A DNA stretch of 64,000 bases. Origin: Pseudomonas sp. TH15 (GTDB lineage: Bacteria; Pseudomonadota; Gammaproteobacteria; Pseudomonadales; Pseudomonadaceae). Where the stretch lies: contig NZ_JAEKEL010000001.1 of NCBI RefSeq assembly GCF_016651105.1, positions 2,780,001 to 2,844,000 on the forward strand, given 5' to 3'. The translations under genes and the position numbers were made by a program. The first letter of the stretch is position 1. Each line of letters starts with the position of its first letter. Positions 17,378-26,519 of this stretch are shown here, in pieces. Below the pieces are notes generated by a model. The model was not told the DNA's origin and made no database searches. It saw only the letters and a list, made by a program, of their open reading frames with translations.

Positions 17378-20293
17378 ATGCAAGGCAAGTCCGTTTCTGA
17401 GCACACGTTGCCACTCAATGAGCTGCTGACGGTGGTGTTGATTTCTCACAACCGTCCGGCTTTTTTGCGCAGGGCGATGAAGTTTTACGGTGCCTTGCCT
17501 TGCAAAGTCCTGGTGCTCGACTCCGCTACCGAGCACTTCAAGGGCGAAATCCCTGAAGTCGATTACCGGCACGTGCCGCAATTTGCCTACAGTGGCTTCC
17601 AGGCGAAGCTGGCCTATGGCGTGGAGCAAGTCACCACGCCTTACATGGTGTTGGCCGCCGACGATGACTTCATCGTGCATGAAGCGCTGTTCGAGTCGGT
17701 GGACTTCCTCGAAGAAAACCGCGACTACGGCATGTGCCACGGCTATTGCCTGATGTACCTGACCCTCGGCGGCAGCGTCAGCTACTACCGTCGCGACAAG
17801 AAAGTACAGGAAGACTATTCGTCCGAGTGTGCTCAGGAACGGGTCCTGGATTACATGCATCAGTACGTGCCGCCGTTCTATGCGGTGACCCGTACCGCGC
17901 TGATGAAATCCTGGTATGCGCTGTTGCCGCCGGGCACCAGTTTCCAGTGGCAGGAAATCGGCCATGTTTACTTCATGTTGGCGAGCGCCAAGGCACGCAT
18001 CCTGCCGATCCCTTACGTGGTGCGTGAGATCAACTACGGTGACTCTGAGCACAGCACCGAGGTGTATCACACGCTGGCCTATACCGATGCCAAATCGGTG
18101 GCCGAGCGCGAAGCGTTTGCCGAGTTCCTGGCCTCGTTGCCCACCGGCATCAAGGACCTCGATGCAGAGCAGGGCAAGGCGTTTGCCCTGGAGAGTTTCG
18201 CGGCCATGACCGACAGCCTGGTCACGGGGCGGGCGCTGACCGCAGAGCTGATCTTCGAGTCCACCTGGAACCAGTCCCTGAAGGCCCCGGACCGTCGTTT
18301 CGGCCCCAAGCAGTACGTCGAAATGCCGTTCTACAATCAGGTGTTTTTCGACCTGTTGACCGAGTTGGAATTCATGCTGCACGCCATGCCTGCCGGGCGT
18401 GTTCAGTTGCAACGCCTGGAAGGTGTGTGGACCCGGCAGGAGCACTTGCTGCGCGCGCGCAACAACGACACCGCGGAAAGTGTGGTCGACCGTTTGTGGC
18501 AGGCCCACGACCGCAATGCGTTCAACCGCACCGTGGTCAAGCGCCTGGCGGCCCAACTGGAACTGCTGGGCGAGGACGAAGAAGCGCAGACCATGCGTGA
18601 CTGGATCGCGCGCCTTGAGGCGTTGTCGGTTGTGGATCATCACGCCACCTTCGACAACATGCCGTCTGGTCGTTTGCTCAAGTGGCTGGCGCCGCGCCAG
18701 CCCGATGCACAACAGACCGAGTTGATTGCCAGGCACCTGGCGGCCAACGACGGCGGCCCGCAGTTCGGCATCTTCCTGCTCGACCTGGACAACGACATCG
18801 ACAAGTTGCAGGTCACCCTCGACAGCTTGGTCGAAGGTCACAGCAAGGCCTTCAAAATTGTCGTCTTCACCACCGGCGAACCACCGGCGGCGACCTCCGC
18901 GCAAAACACCCTGCACTTTGTTCGGGTCACACAAAACAACGTTGTCGACAAGCTCAACCAGAGCGCCCGCCAGTCGCCATGCGAGTGGCTGCTGCTGGCG
19001 CAAGCCGGTGATGAGTTCACTGCTGGCGGTCTGTTGCGCGCCAGTCTGGAGCTGATGTCTGCCGCTGATATTCGCGCTGTCGCCACCGACGAGATACAGC
19101 GTACCGCCGAAGGCGCGATGGTCGATGTGTTCCGTCCGGGCTTCAACCTCGATCTGTTGCAAAGCCTGCCGAGCCTGATGGCCCGGCACTGGTTGATTCG
19201 TCGGGACGTGTTGCTTGAGGTCGGTGGTTATCAGTCGGACTTCAGCAAGGCGCTGGAATTCGACCTGCTGCTGCGCATCATCGAGCAGGGCGGCCTTGCC
19301 GGTCTGGCGCACCTGGACGAACCGTTGCTGATCACTCAGGCACCAGTGTTGGAAGAAAACGCCCATGAGCGTCAGGCGTTGCTGCGTCACTTGGGCAACC
19401 GTGGCTACAAGGCCAAAATCACCTCTGAGGTGCCGGGCACCTATCAGGTCGATTACCGTCACACTGAGCGCCCGATGGTGTCGGTCATCGTGCCTGCCGG
19501 GGATGATCTGCCTGCGCTGCAACGTTGCCTGGACGGCGTGCTGCTCAGAACCCGCTACACCCGCTACGAAGTGCTGATCGCGGCAAATCCGACTCAGTCG
19601 GCTGCCGTCAATGACTGGCTGGGTACACTGCAGAACGCCAAGGTGCGGGTGCTGTATGCCGATCAACCGTTGAGCGACGCGGCTCTGTGCAACGCCGCCA
19701 GTCAAGAGACGCAGGGCGAGTACCTGGTGTTGTTGGCCGCGGATGCTGAAGTGGTCAACCCGAACTGGATCGAGTCGTTGCTCAACCATGCCCAGCGCCC
19801 GGAAGTCGGCATTGTCGGCGCGAAGCTGGTCGACCGCGACGGCAAAATCTCTCAGGCCGGTCTGATTCTGGGCTTGAACGGCGGAGTCGGTTCGGCTTTC
19901 GTCGGGGAAAAACACGGTGCCCGCGCATACATGCAGCGCCTGGCCGTGGAGCAGAATTACTCCGCCGTATCGAAAGTCTGCCTGATGGTACGCAAAGAGT
20001 TGTTCGACGCCTTGGGTGGGCTGGACGAAGAGACCTTCGCCGACGGTTTCAGTGACGTCGATCTGTGCCTGAAGGCCGGTCAGGCCGGCTATCTCGTCGT
20101 GTGGACGCCGCTGGTTCAGGTTCTTCACAACGGCGAACTGCCACAGGCGCCACAGAGCCTCGCCGCACTGCGGGAAAAATGGTCCGCAGCCTTCGCTCAG
20201 GACTCTGCCTACAACGCCAACCTGGCCCTGACCGGTAAAGGTTTTACGCTAGGCGAAAGCACTCCGATCAACTGGGCACAGTTGCTCGCCTAA
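17378..20293 (+). CDS. Large multidomain glycosyltransferase (TIGR00180-type plus two GT2-like domains)
   Basis: The 971-residue protein starts at the ATG with GGGGAGA just upstream. About residues 15-300 form a TIGR00180-like GT2 domain (LTVVLISHNRPAF, VLAADDDFI). A second GT2-like segment follows near residues 465-670 (FNLDLLQSL, DLLLRIIEQGG), and a third at about 690-960 (VSVIVPAGDD, NHAQRPEVGIVGAKL, FSDVDLCLKAGQAGYLVVW). The second and third segments are clearly paralogous to the middle of the split enzyme at 4598-8190. It probably adds sugars of the flagellin glycan in the cytoplasm before export. Confidence 0.88.
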   Translation: MQGKSVSEHTLPLNELLTVVLISHNRPAFLRRAMKFYGALPCKVLVLDSATEHFKGEIPEVDYRHVPQFAYSGFQAKLAYGVEQVTTPYMVLAADDDFIVHEALFESVDFLEENRDYGMCHGYCLMYLTLGGSVSYYRRDKKVQEDYSSECAQERVLDYMHQYVPPFYAVTRTALMKSWYALLPPGTSFQWQEIGHVYFMLASAKARILPIPYVVREINYGDSEHSTEVYHTLAYTDAKSVAEREAFAEFLASLPTGIKDLDAEQGKAFALESFAAMTDSLVTGRALTAELIFESTWNQSLKAPDRRFGPKQYVEMPFYNQVFFDLLTELEFMLHAMPAGRVQLQRLEGVWTRQEHLLRARNNDTAESVVDRLWQAHDRNAFNRTVVKRLAAQLELLGEDEEAQTMRDWIARLEALSVVDHHATFDNMPSGRLLKWLAPRQPDAQQTELIARHLAANDGGPQFGIFLLDLDNDIDKLQVTLDSLVEGHSKAFKIVVFTTGEPPAATSAQNTLHFVRVTQNNVVDKLNQSARQSPCEWLLLAQAGDEFTAGGLLRASLELMSAADIRAVATDEIQRTAEGAMVDVFRPGFNLDLLQSLPSLMARHWLIRRDVLLEVGGYQSDFSKALEFDLLLRIIEQGGLAGLAHLDEPLLITQAPVLEENAHERQALLRHLGNRGYKAKITSEVPGTYQVDYRHTERPMVSVIVPAGDDLPALQRCLDGVLLRTRYTRYEVLIAANPTQSAAVNDWLGTLQNAKVRVLYADQPLSDAALCNAASQETQGEYLVLLAADAEVVNPNWIESLLNHAQRPEVGIVGAKLVDRDGKISQAGLILGLNGGVGSAFVGEKHGARAYMQRLAVEQNYSAVSKVCLMVRKELFDALGGLDEETFADGFSDVDLCLKAGQAGYLVVWTPLVQVLHNGELPQAPQSLAALREKWSAAFAQDSAYNANLALTGKGFTLGESTPINWAQLLA

Positions 20294-20306
20294 AAGGATT
20301 CACGGC

Positions 20307-21308
20307 ATGTTCAACGGTAAATCGATTTTCATCTCCGGCGGCACCGGTTCGTTCGGGCGCAATTTCATCCGTCGTTTGCTGGAGCAGTACCAGCCCAAGC
20401 GGGTGGTAGTGTTCTCCCGCGATGAGCTCAAACAGTACGAGATGCAGCAGACGTTCAACGCACCGTGCATGCGCTACTTCTTGGGTGATGTGCGCGATGC
20501 CGAGCGTTTGCGCCAGGCCATGCGCGGCATCGATTACGTGGTGCATGCCGCGGCCCTCAAACAAGTGCCGGCCGCCGAATACAACCCGACCGAATGCATT
20601 CGGACCAACGTCAACGGCGCGGAAAACATCATCGCTGCCGCCATCGACAATGGCGTCAAGCAAGTCGTCGCTCTGTCCACCGATAAGGCGGCCAGCCCGA
20701 TTAACTTGTACGGCGCGACCAAGTTGCTGTCGGACAAACTGTTCGTGGCCGCCAACAACATTGCCGGTGAACAACAAACCCGCTTTGCTGTGGTGCGCTA
20801 CGGCAACGTCGCCGGTTCGCGAGGCTCGGTGGTGCCGTTCTTCAGCAAGTTGATCAACGAAGGCGCGACCGAACTGCCGATCACCGATGAACGCATGACG
20901 CGCTTCTGGATCACCCTCGATCACGGTGTGCAGTTCGTGCTCGACAGTTTTGCCCGGATGCACGGCGGTGAAGTGTTCGTACCGAAGATCCCGTCGATTC
21001 GCATCGTCGATCTGGCGCTGGGCATGGCCGAGCACTTGCCGCACAAAACGGTCGGGATTCGTCCGGGGGAAAAGCTCCATGAACTGATGGTGCCGCTGGA
21101 CGATGCGCGCATGACCCTGGAATTCGCCGATCACTACACCATCCAGCCGTCGATCCGCTTTACCAGCGTCGACGTGGATTTTGCCGTGGACAAGTTGGGC
21201 GAGCAGGGCAGGCCGGTCAGCGAAGACTTCGAGTACCGCTCCGACACCAACCCGCATTTCCTCTCGGTTGGCCAGATCGCTGATCTACACGCGGAGCTGT
21301 CGGCATGA
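20307..21308 (+). CDS. pseB: UDP-N-acetylglucosamine 4,6-dehydratase (inverting), PseB
   Basis: The 333-residue SDR catalyses the first step of pseudaminic acid synthesis, forming a UDP-4-keto-6-deoxy-L-arabino sugar. SIFISGGTGSFGRNFI is the NADP-binding motif. RVVVFSRDELKQYEM is characteristic of PseB/FlaA1. ALSTDKAASPINLYGATK contains the Asp-Lys and YxxxK catalytic residues. The gene overlaps pseC by 4 bases (ATGA). It starts the complete pse gene set. Confidence 0.96.
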   Translation: MFNGKSIFISGGTGSFGRNFIRRLLEQYQPKRVVVFSRDELKQYEMQQTFNAPCMRYFLGDVRDAERLRQAMRGIDYVVHAAALKQVPAAEYNPTECIRTNVNGAENIIAAAIDNGVKQVVALSTDKAASPINLYGATKLLSDKLFVAANNIAGEQQTRFAVVRYGNVAGSRGSVVPFFSKLINEGATELPITDERMTRFWITLDHGVQFVLDSFARMHGGEVFVPKIPSIRIVDLALGMAEHLPHKTVGIRPGEKLHELMVPLDDARMTLEFADHYTIQPSIRFTSVDVDFAVDKLGEQGRPVSEDFEYRSDTNPHFLSVGQIADLHAELSA

Positions 21309-22462
21309 TTCCCTATGGTCGGCAGAGCGTCGATCAGGTCGACATCGATGCGGTGGTTGCCGTGTTGCAGTCTGACTGGCTGACTCAGGGGCCGACCATC
21401 GAGCGTTTCGAACAGGCCATGGTCGAACGTTGCCAGGCTGATTTCGCAGTGGCGGTGTGTAACGCCACGGCGGCGCTGCACATCGCTTGCCTGGCCGCAG
21501 GGCTCGGGCCGGGCGATCGGTTGTGGACCACGCCGAACACCTTTTTGGCCTCGGCCAATTGCGGTCGTTACTGCGGCGCCGAGGTGGACTTCGTCGACAT
21601 CGATCCGCTGACCTGGAACCTCGATGCCTACGCGCTGAAGGCCAAGCTGGAAGCGGCGGAAGACAACGGCACGCTGCCCAAAGTGTTGGTGGCGGTGGCC
21701 TTCGCCGGGCAGAGTTGCGACATGCGCATGCTCGCCGAACTGGCCGAGCGCTACGGTTTCACGATCATTGAAGATGCCTCTCACGCGGTCGGCGCGTCCT
21801 ATGCCGGCCGGCCGGTGGGCTGCGGTGATTTCGCGGCGATGACGGTGTTTAGCTTTCATCCGGTGAAAATCATCACCAGCGCCGAAGGTGGCATGGTGCT
21901 GACCAATCGCCGGGACTTGGCCGAGCGCCTGCAACGCTTGCGCAGCCATGGGATGACCCGCGATCCCGCGCAGATGACCGAACCCAGCCACGGCCCGTGG
22001 TATTACCAGCAAGTGGAACTGGGCTTCAATTACCGCATCACCGATTTGCAAGCGGCCCTCGGGCTGTCGCAACTGAACAAGCTCGATGACTTTATCGCAC
22101 GCCGACGTGAACTGGTGGCCCGCTACGACCGCTTGCTGGCGTACTTGCCGCTGACTTTGCCGAGCGCTCAGCCCGAGGCCGAGTCGGCGTGGCACCTGTA
22201 TGTGGTGCGCTTGCAGCTTGATCGCATCAGCATCAGCCATCGGCAGGTGTTCGAAGGCTTGCGAGCGGCCGGGATCGGGGTGAATCTGCACTACATTCCG
22301 GTGCATTTGCAGCCGTACTATCGTGACCTGGGTTTCGCTGAAGGCGATTTCCCGGAAGCTGAACGTTATTACGCCGAGGCGATCAGCCTGCCGCTGTTTC
22401 CGTTGCTCAGCGACGAGCAACAGGACTACGTGGTCGAGCAACTGCGACGGCTGACCGAGTAG
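21305..22462 (+). CDS. pseC: UDP-4-keto-6-deoxy-sugar 4-aminotransferase, PseC
   Basis: The 385-residue DegT/DnrJ/EryC1-type PLP enzyme transfers an amino group to C4 of the PseB product. IPYGRQSVDQVDID begins the protein. EDASHAVGASYAGRPVGC and SFHPVKIITSAEGG place the PLP-binding lysine at about K188. The C-terminal GIGVNLHYIPVHLQPYY is typical of the family. Its start overlaps the pseB stop, so the two are translated together. Confidence 0.95.
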   Translation: MIPYGRQSVDQVDIDAVVAVLQSDWLTQGPTIERFEQAMVERCQADFAVAVCNATAALHIACLAAGLGPGDRLWTTPNTFLASANCGRYCGAEVDFVDIDPLTWNLDAYALKAKLEAAEDNGTLPKVLVAVAFAGQSCDMRMLAELAERYGFTIIEDASHAVGASYAGRPVGCGDFAAMTVFSFHPVKIITSAEGGMVLTNRRDLAERLQRLRSHGMTRDPAQMTEPSHGPWYYQQVELGFNYRITDLQAALGLSQLNKLDDFIARRRELVARYDRLLAYLPLTLPSAQPEAESAWHLYVVRLQLDRISISHRQVFEGLRAAGIGVNLHYIPVHLQPYYRDLGFAEGDFPEAERYYAEAISLPLFPLLSDEQQDYVVEQLRRLTE

Positions 22463-22490
22463 CCGCTGCGGCGGTGGATGGGTATCCGCA

Positions 22491-23111
22491 ATGCGTGAAC
22501 TGAGTGAACAGGAAAAATTCTGGCAGGGCGACTTCGGTAACCAGTACGTCGACCGCAACGTCGGGCAACCGCTGGTAGCGGCCAACCTGGCGTTGTTTGC
22601 CAAGGCCTTGACCCGCGCCGGGCGAATCGAAAGCCTGGTGGAGCTGGGCACCAATGCCGGCAACAATTTGCAGGCGCTGCGTCAGCTGTTGCCGCAATGT
22701 GAACTGTTCGGCGTGGAGATCAACGAAAGCGCTTGCGCCCAGGCCCAGGGACTGGAGATTGCCCAGATCTGGCACGGCTCGCTGTTCGATTTTCCCCGCG
22801 AGCGCACCTTCGACCTGACCCTGAGCAAAGGCGTGCTGATTCATCTGGCGCCGGAGTTGCTGGCGGCCGCGTATGAACAGTTGTATGCGTTGAGCCAGCG
22901 TTACATCCTGATCGCCGAGTACTACAACCCGGCGCCGGTCGAGGTGTCGTATCGCGGCAACAGCGGCAAGTTGTTCAAGCGTGATTTTGCCGGTGAAATG
23001 CTCGATCGTTATGCTGACCTGCAACTGCTGGATTACGGTTTCGGTTACCACCGTGACCCGCAATTCCCGGTGGACGACATCACCTGGTTCCTGTTGGAAA
23101 AACGCCCTTGA
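22491..23111 (+). CDS. Pseudaminic acid biosynthesis-associated methylase
   Basis: The 206-residue SAM-dependent methyltransferase begins with EQEKFWQGDFGNQYVDRN, characteristic of methylases found in pse clusters. LVELGTNAGNNLQAL is the SAM motif, and LSKGVLIHLAPELL follows. Known family members sit in pse operons of Pseudomonas and Campylobacter-type clusters, but the methylated position is not established. It lies between pseC and pseF and overlaps pseF by 4 bases. Confidence 0.88.
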   Translation: MRELSEQEKFWQGDFGNQYVDRNVGQPLVAANLALFAKALTRAGRIESLVELGTNAGNNLQALRQLLPQCELFGVEINESACAQAQGLEIAQIWHGSLFDFPRERTFDLTLSKGVLIHLAPELLAAAYEQLYALSQRYILIAEYYNPAPVEVSYRGNSGKLFKRDFAGEMLDRYADLQLLDYGFGYHRDPQFPVDDITWFLLEKRP

Positions 23112-23815
23112 ACAACGTCGCAATCATCCCGGCCCGCGGTGGCAGCAAACGTATACCGCGCAAGAACCTCAAGCCGTTCGACGGCGTGCCGATGATTGCC
23201 CGTTCAATTAAAACCGCCCTTGATTCGGGACTGTTCGCTCAGGTGGTGGTCAGCACCGATGACGAGGAAATCGCCGAGTTGGCTCGGGCTTGCGGTGCGC
23301 AAGTGCCATTCATGCGCCCAGCAGCGTTGGCGGATGATTTCACCGGCACGGCGGCGGTGATTGCACATGCCCTGGAAGAACTGCAACGACAGGGCCGCGA
23401 CTTTGATTTCGCCTGTTGTATCTATGCCACGGCGCCGCTGCTGCAAGCGCGATTTTTGCAAGAGGGTTTGAGCCTGTTGCAGCAGCATCCGGACAGGTCG
23501 TTTGCATTCTCGGTGTGTGATTTCGGTTTCCCGGTGCAGCGTGCGTTGATCCTTGATGATCAGGGTGCATTGACCGCTTTGTATCCAGAGTTTCGTCAGA
23601 CGCGTTCCCAGGATCTGCCGCCGGCTTATCAGGACGCCGGGCAGTTTTACTGGGGCCGTAGCAGTGCCTGGTTGCGTGGCGAGGTGTTGTATTCAAGCCA
23701 AAGCCTGCCGGTGATCCTGCCACGTTACCTGGTGCAGGACATCGATACGCTCGAAGACTGGAAACGCGCCGAATATCTTTACGCCGCGTTGAAGGCTGGT
23801 GGTGAGTTGCAATGA
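23108..23815 (+). CDS. pseF: Pseudaminic acid cytidylyltransferase, PseF
   Basis: The 235-residue CMP-sugar synthetase activates pseudaminic acid with CTP. VAIIPARGGSKRIPRKN is the conserved nucleotide-binding loop; ICYATAPLLQ-like (CCIYATAPLLQ) and YQDAGQFYWG are family motifs. The best start is a TTG at 23108 overlapping the upstream stop (TTGA), since the conserved domain begins four residues later and no ATG or GTG is near. Translational coupling would explain the rare start. Confidence 0.93.
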   Translation: MNNVAIIPARGGSKRIPRKNLKPFDGVPMIARSIKTALDSGLFAQVVVSTDDEEIAELARACGAQVPFMRPAALADDFTGTAAVIAHALEELQRQGRDFDFACCIYATAPLLQARFLQEGLSLLQQHPDRSFAFSVCDFGFPVQRALILDDQGALTALYPEFRQTRSQDLPPAYQDAGQFYWGRSSAWLRGEVLYSSQSLPVILPRYLVQDIDTLEDWKRAEYLYAALKAGGELQ

Positions 23816-25245
23816 GAGTGCTGATCCGTGCTGACGCCTCGCCGATCATCGGCAGTGGTCACATCGCTCGCTGCCTGACCCTGGCCAGGGTGTTGCGCCT
23901 GCAGGGCGTGCACGTGGCGTTTGCCTGTCGCCGTTTGCCGGGCCATCGGCTCGACAGTCTCGTCGCCGAGGGTTTTGAAACCTTCGCGCTGCCGGAGCGT
24001 TACCCCGATGAAGACCCGCAACAGGCCATCGAAGCCATGCTGCCATGGCAGGCAGATATTGCTGCGTTAGGCCAGGCGCTGGAACAGCATCCGGCCTTCG
24101 ACTGGATCATCGTCGACCACTACGGCCTCGATCATCACTGGCAGACGGCGGCTCGCCGCTGGGCGCCACGGATCGCGGCGGTGGATGATCTGGCGACGCG
24201 CACTTACAGCGTCGACTTGCTACTCAATCAGAATCTGTCGGGCACGTCAGCGGCTTACGCTTCGTTGCTTACACCGGATTGCCAGACCTTGCTCGGACCA
24301 CGCTTCGCCATGTTGCGCGATGAATTCTGCTGCCCAGCGATTGAAATCAAGCCTCAGGCCAAACGTGTGCTGGTGAATTTCGGCGGCTTTGATGCGGCGA
24401 TGCAAACCCATCACGCGATGTTGGCGCTGGCGGATTTTGATGCGCTGGAAGTCGACTTCGTCGCCGGCACCGACAATCCTGCCTGGGACAAGATGCAGGC
24501 GCTGGCGGTCAATCGTCCGAATTGGCGTTTGCACAGTTTTGTCAGCGACTTTTACCGATTGATGACCGAGGCCGACCTGTTTATCGGCGCAGGTGGCGGT
24601 ACGAGTTGGGAGCGGGCTGCCATGGGCCTGCCGACAATCTGCATTGCGGTGTCGAATAATCAGCAGGCCAACGGCGAGGTCATGGCGACTTCGGGCGCTC
24701 ATGTGTTCCTCGGGGCGCGTGAGCAGGTCAGCGTCGAGCAGTTGCGTGATGCCATTGGCTTTGTCGCGGCCAATCAGGGTTTGCGTCAAAGCTTGGCCGA
24801 ACGTTCGCGGCAACTGGTCGACGGGCGTGGCGCATTGCGGGTCGCCGCGGCGTTGGCCGGTGCAGTGCTCAAATTGCGTCCGGCGCCGCTGGACGATGCG
24901 CCACTGTTGCTCGACGGGATGAGCGCCAGTCTGCGCAATCCGCAGCACTTGTTGTTGATCGCCGAGGCCGATGACGGCCCGGTCGGCGTGTTGCGCTATG
25001 ACTTGCGCGGCCTCGAGGCCGAAGTCTCGCTGTCCCTGCTTGATCAGCGAATCGGTCTCGGCTGGGGCAGGGCGCTACTGGCGCGTGGCGAGTTGTTTGT
25101 CCGTGCGCACTGGCCGCAACTGACCGCCATTACGGCGCGGGTGTTGCCGGACAATCGTGCCTCATTGAAGGTATTTCGCGACGCCGGTTTCACCCAGAGT
25201 GCTTGCGCGTTCACCCGCGTTTTAAAGGATCACAGCAATGACTAG
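23812..25245 (+). CDS. pseG: PseG UDP-sugar hydrolase fused to a GNAT acetyltransferase (PseH-like)
   Basis: The 477-residue protein has two parts. Residues 1 to about 340 are PseG, the GT-B-fold hydrolase that removes UDP from the 2,4-diacetamido sugar (RADASPIIGSGHIARCL, DDLATRTYSVDLLLNQN, IGAGGGTSWERAAMGLP). Residues about 350-477 are a GNAT fold (VGVLRYDLRG, GLGWGRALL, VLPDNRASLKVFRDAGF). In Campylobacter and Helicobacter the acetylation step is done by a separate PseH; no separate pseH exists here, so the fusion probably supplies both steps. It overlaps pseF by 4 and pseI by 8 bases. Confidence 0.93.
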   Translation: MRVLIRADASPIIGSGHIARCLTLARVLRLQGVHVAFACRRLPGHRLDSLVAEGFETFALPERYPDEDPQQAIEAMLPWQADIAALGQALEQHPAFDWIIVDHYGLDHHWQTAARRWAPRIAAVDDLATRTYSVDLLLNQNLSGTSAAYASLLTPDCQTLLGPRFAMLRDEFCCPAIEIKPQAKRVLVNFGGFDAAMQTHHAMLALADFDALEVDFVAGTDNPAWDKMQALAVNRPNWRLHSFVSDFYRLMTEADLFIGAGGGTSWERAAMGLPTICIAVSNNQQANGEVMATSGAHVFLGAREQVSVEQLRDAIGFVAANQGLRQSLAERSRQLVDGRGALRVAAALAGAVLKLRPAPLDDAPLLLDGMSASLRNPQHLLLIAEADDGPVGVLRYDLRGLEAEVSLSLLDQRIGLGWGRALLARGELFVRAHWPQLTAITARVLPDNRASLKVFRDAGFTQSACAFTRVLKDHSND

Positions 25246-26290
25246 CTTCAAGATAGGCGAGCGTTTGATCGGTGCTGATGCGCCACCGTTCATCATTGCC
25301 GAAATGAGCGGCAACCATAACCAGTCGCTGGAAGTGGCCCTGCAAATCGTCGAAGCCGCCGCCAAGGCCGGCGCCCACGCCTTGAAGCTGCAAACCTATA
25401 CCGCCGAGACCATGACCCTGGACCTCGATGAAGGCGCGTTTTTCATTAAGGACCCCAACAGTCTCTGGGCCGGATCTTCGTTGTACGCGTTGTACGAGAA
25501 GGCCCACACACCGTGGGAATGGCATGCGCCGATTTTCGCTCGGGCCAAAGAGTTGGGCATGTTGGCGTTCTCCACGCCGTTCGACGACACCGCCGTGGAC
25601 TTTCTCGAAAGCCTCGACGTACCGGCCTACAAGATCGCCAGTTTTGAAAACACCGACCTGCCGCTGATTCGCCGGGTCGCCGCCACCGGCAAGCCGCTGA
25701 TCATCTCCACTGGCATGGCCAGCATCGCCGAACTCGACGAAACCGTGCGCGCCGCCCGCGAGGCTGGTTGCAAGGATCTGGTGCTGCTCAAGTGCACCAG
25801 CACTTACCCGGCGACGCCGACCAACAGCAATGTGCGGACCATCCCGCATTTGCGCGAATTGTTTGGCTGTGAAGTCGGGCTGTCTGATCACTCCATGGGC
25901 GTTGGCGTTTCTGTCGCTGCAGTGGCACTCGGCGCAACGGTAGTGGAAAAACATTTCACCCTCGACCGTGCCGCTGGTGGCGTCGACGCCAGTTTCTCCC
26001 TGGAACCGGCAGAACTGGCCAGCCTGGTGATCGAAACCGAGCGCGCCTGGCAGGCGATGGGGCAGGTGCATTACGGCGTGACCGAGGCCGAGCGCAAGTC
26101 GCTGGTGTACCGGCGATCGCTTTACGTCACCCAGGACATGGCCGCCGGTGAACCCTTCACCGCTGCCAATCTGCGGGCCATCCGCCCGGGTCTGGGCTTG
26201 GCCCCCAAGCACGCTGAAACCCTGCTGGGCCGCCGCGCTCGCCAGGCCATCAAGCGCGGAACAGCGCTGGACTGGTCGTTGGTCGAATAA
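25238..26290 (+). CDS. pseI: Pseudaminic acid synthase, PseI
   Basis: The 350-residue enzyme condenses the 6-deoxy-diacetamido sugar with phosphoenolpyruvate to give pseudaminic acid. The N-terminal NeuB-type TIM barrel has FIIAEMSGNHNQSLE, KLQTYTAETMT and LSDHSMGVGVSVAAVALGA. The C-terminal SAF/antifreeze-like domain starts near residue 285 (SLYVTQDMAAGEPFTAANLR). The EMSGNHN wording favours PseI over LegI/NeuB. It completes the pathway B-C-F-G/H-I. About 230 bp without a recognisable gene follow. Confidence 0.96.
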   Translation: MTSFKIGERLIGADAPPFIIAEMSGNHNQSLEVALQIVEAAAKAGAHALKLQTYTAETMTLDLDEGAFFIKDPNSLWAGSSLYALYEKAHTPWEWHAPIFARAKELGMLAFSTPFDDTAVDFLESLDVPAYKIASFENTDLPLIRRVAATGKPLIISTGMASIAELDETVRAAREAGCKDLVLLKCTSTYPATPTNSNVRTIPHLRELFGCEVGLSDHSMGVGVSVAAVALGATVVEKHFTLDRAAGGVDASFSLEPAELASLVIETERAWQAMGQVHYGVTEAERKSLVYRRSLYVTQDMAAGEPFTAANLRAIRPGLGLAPKHAETLLGRRARQAIKRGTALDWSLVE

Positions 26291-26519
26291 CCCTTGTAGG
26301 GCTGATTCGGCAAAATAGCGTGACCTGTGAGTCATAACGCGCATCTTCACTGTATTGTATTGACCGGGAAGATGGCGCCTGACCCTTTATCGGGTCCAGT
26401 GATAGTCCTTTACGCTTCCCGCTGTCGCCCGTTGCGGGCGGCTGAAAATCTCTGTTTGTCGGCGCCCCTCGAATCCTTGCGAGCGGTGGTATTGGGCTGT
26501 TTATTATTGGGAAGCCGTA

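Noticed and set aside
17336..20128. 930-codon minus-strand frame opposite the large glycosyltransferase
   Set aside because: Low-complexity Gln/His/Arg composition typical of an antisense shadow; the sense strand encodes clear GT2 domains.
26291..26519. 92-codon + frame and possible promoter between pseI and the ketoacyl synthase
   Set aside because: The frame has no ribosome site and runs into the next gene; TTGACC near 26359 has no convincing -10.
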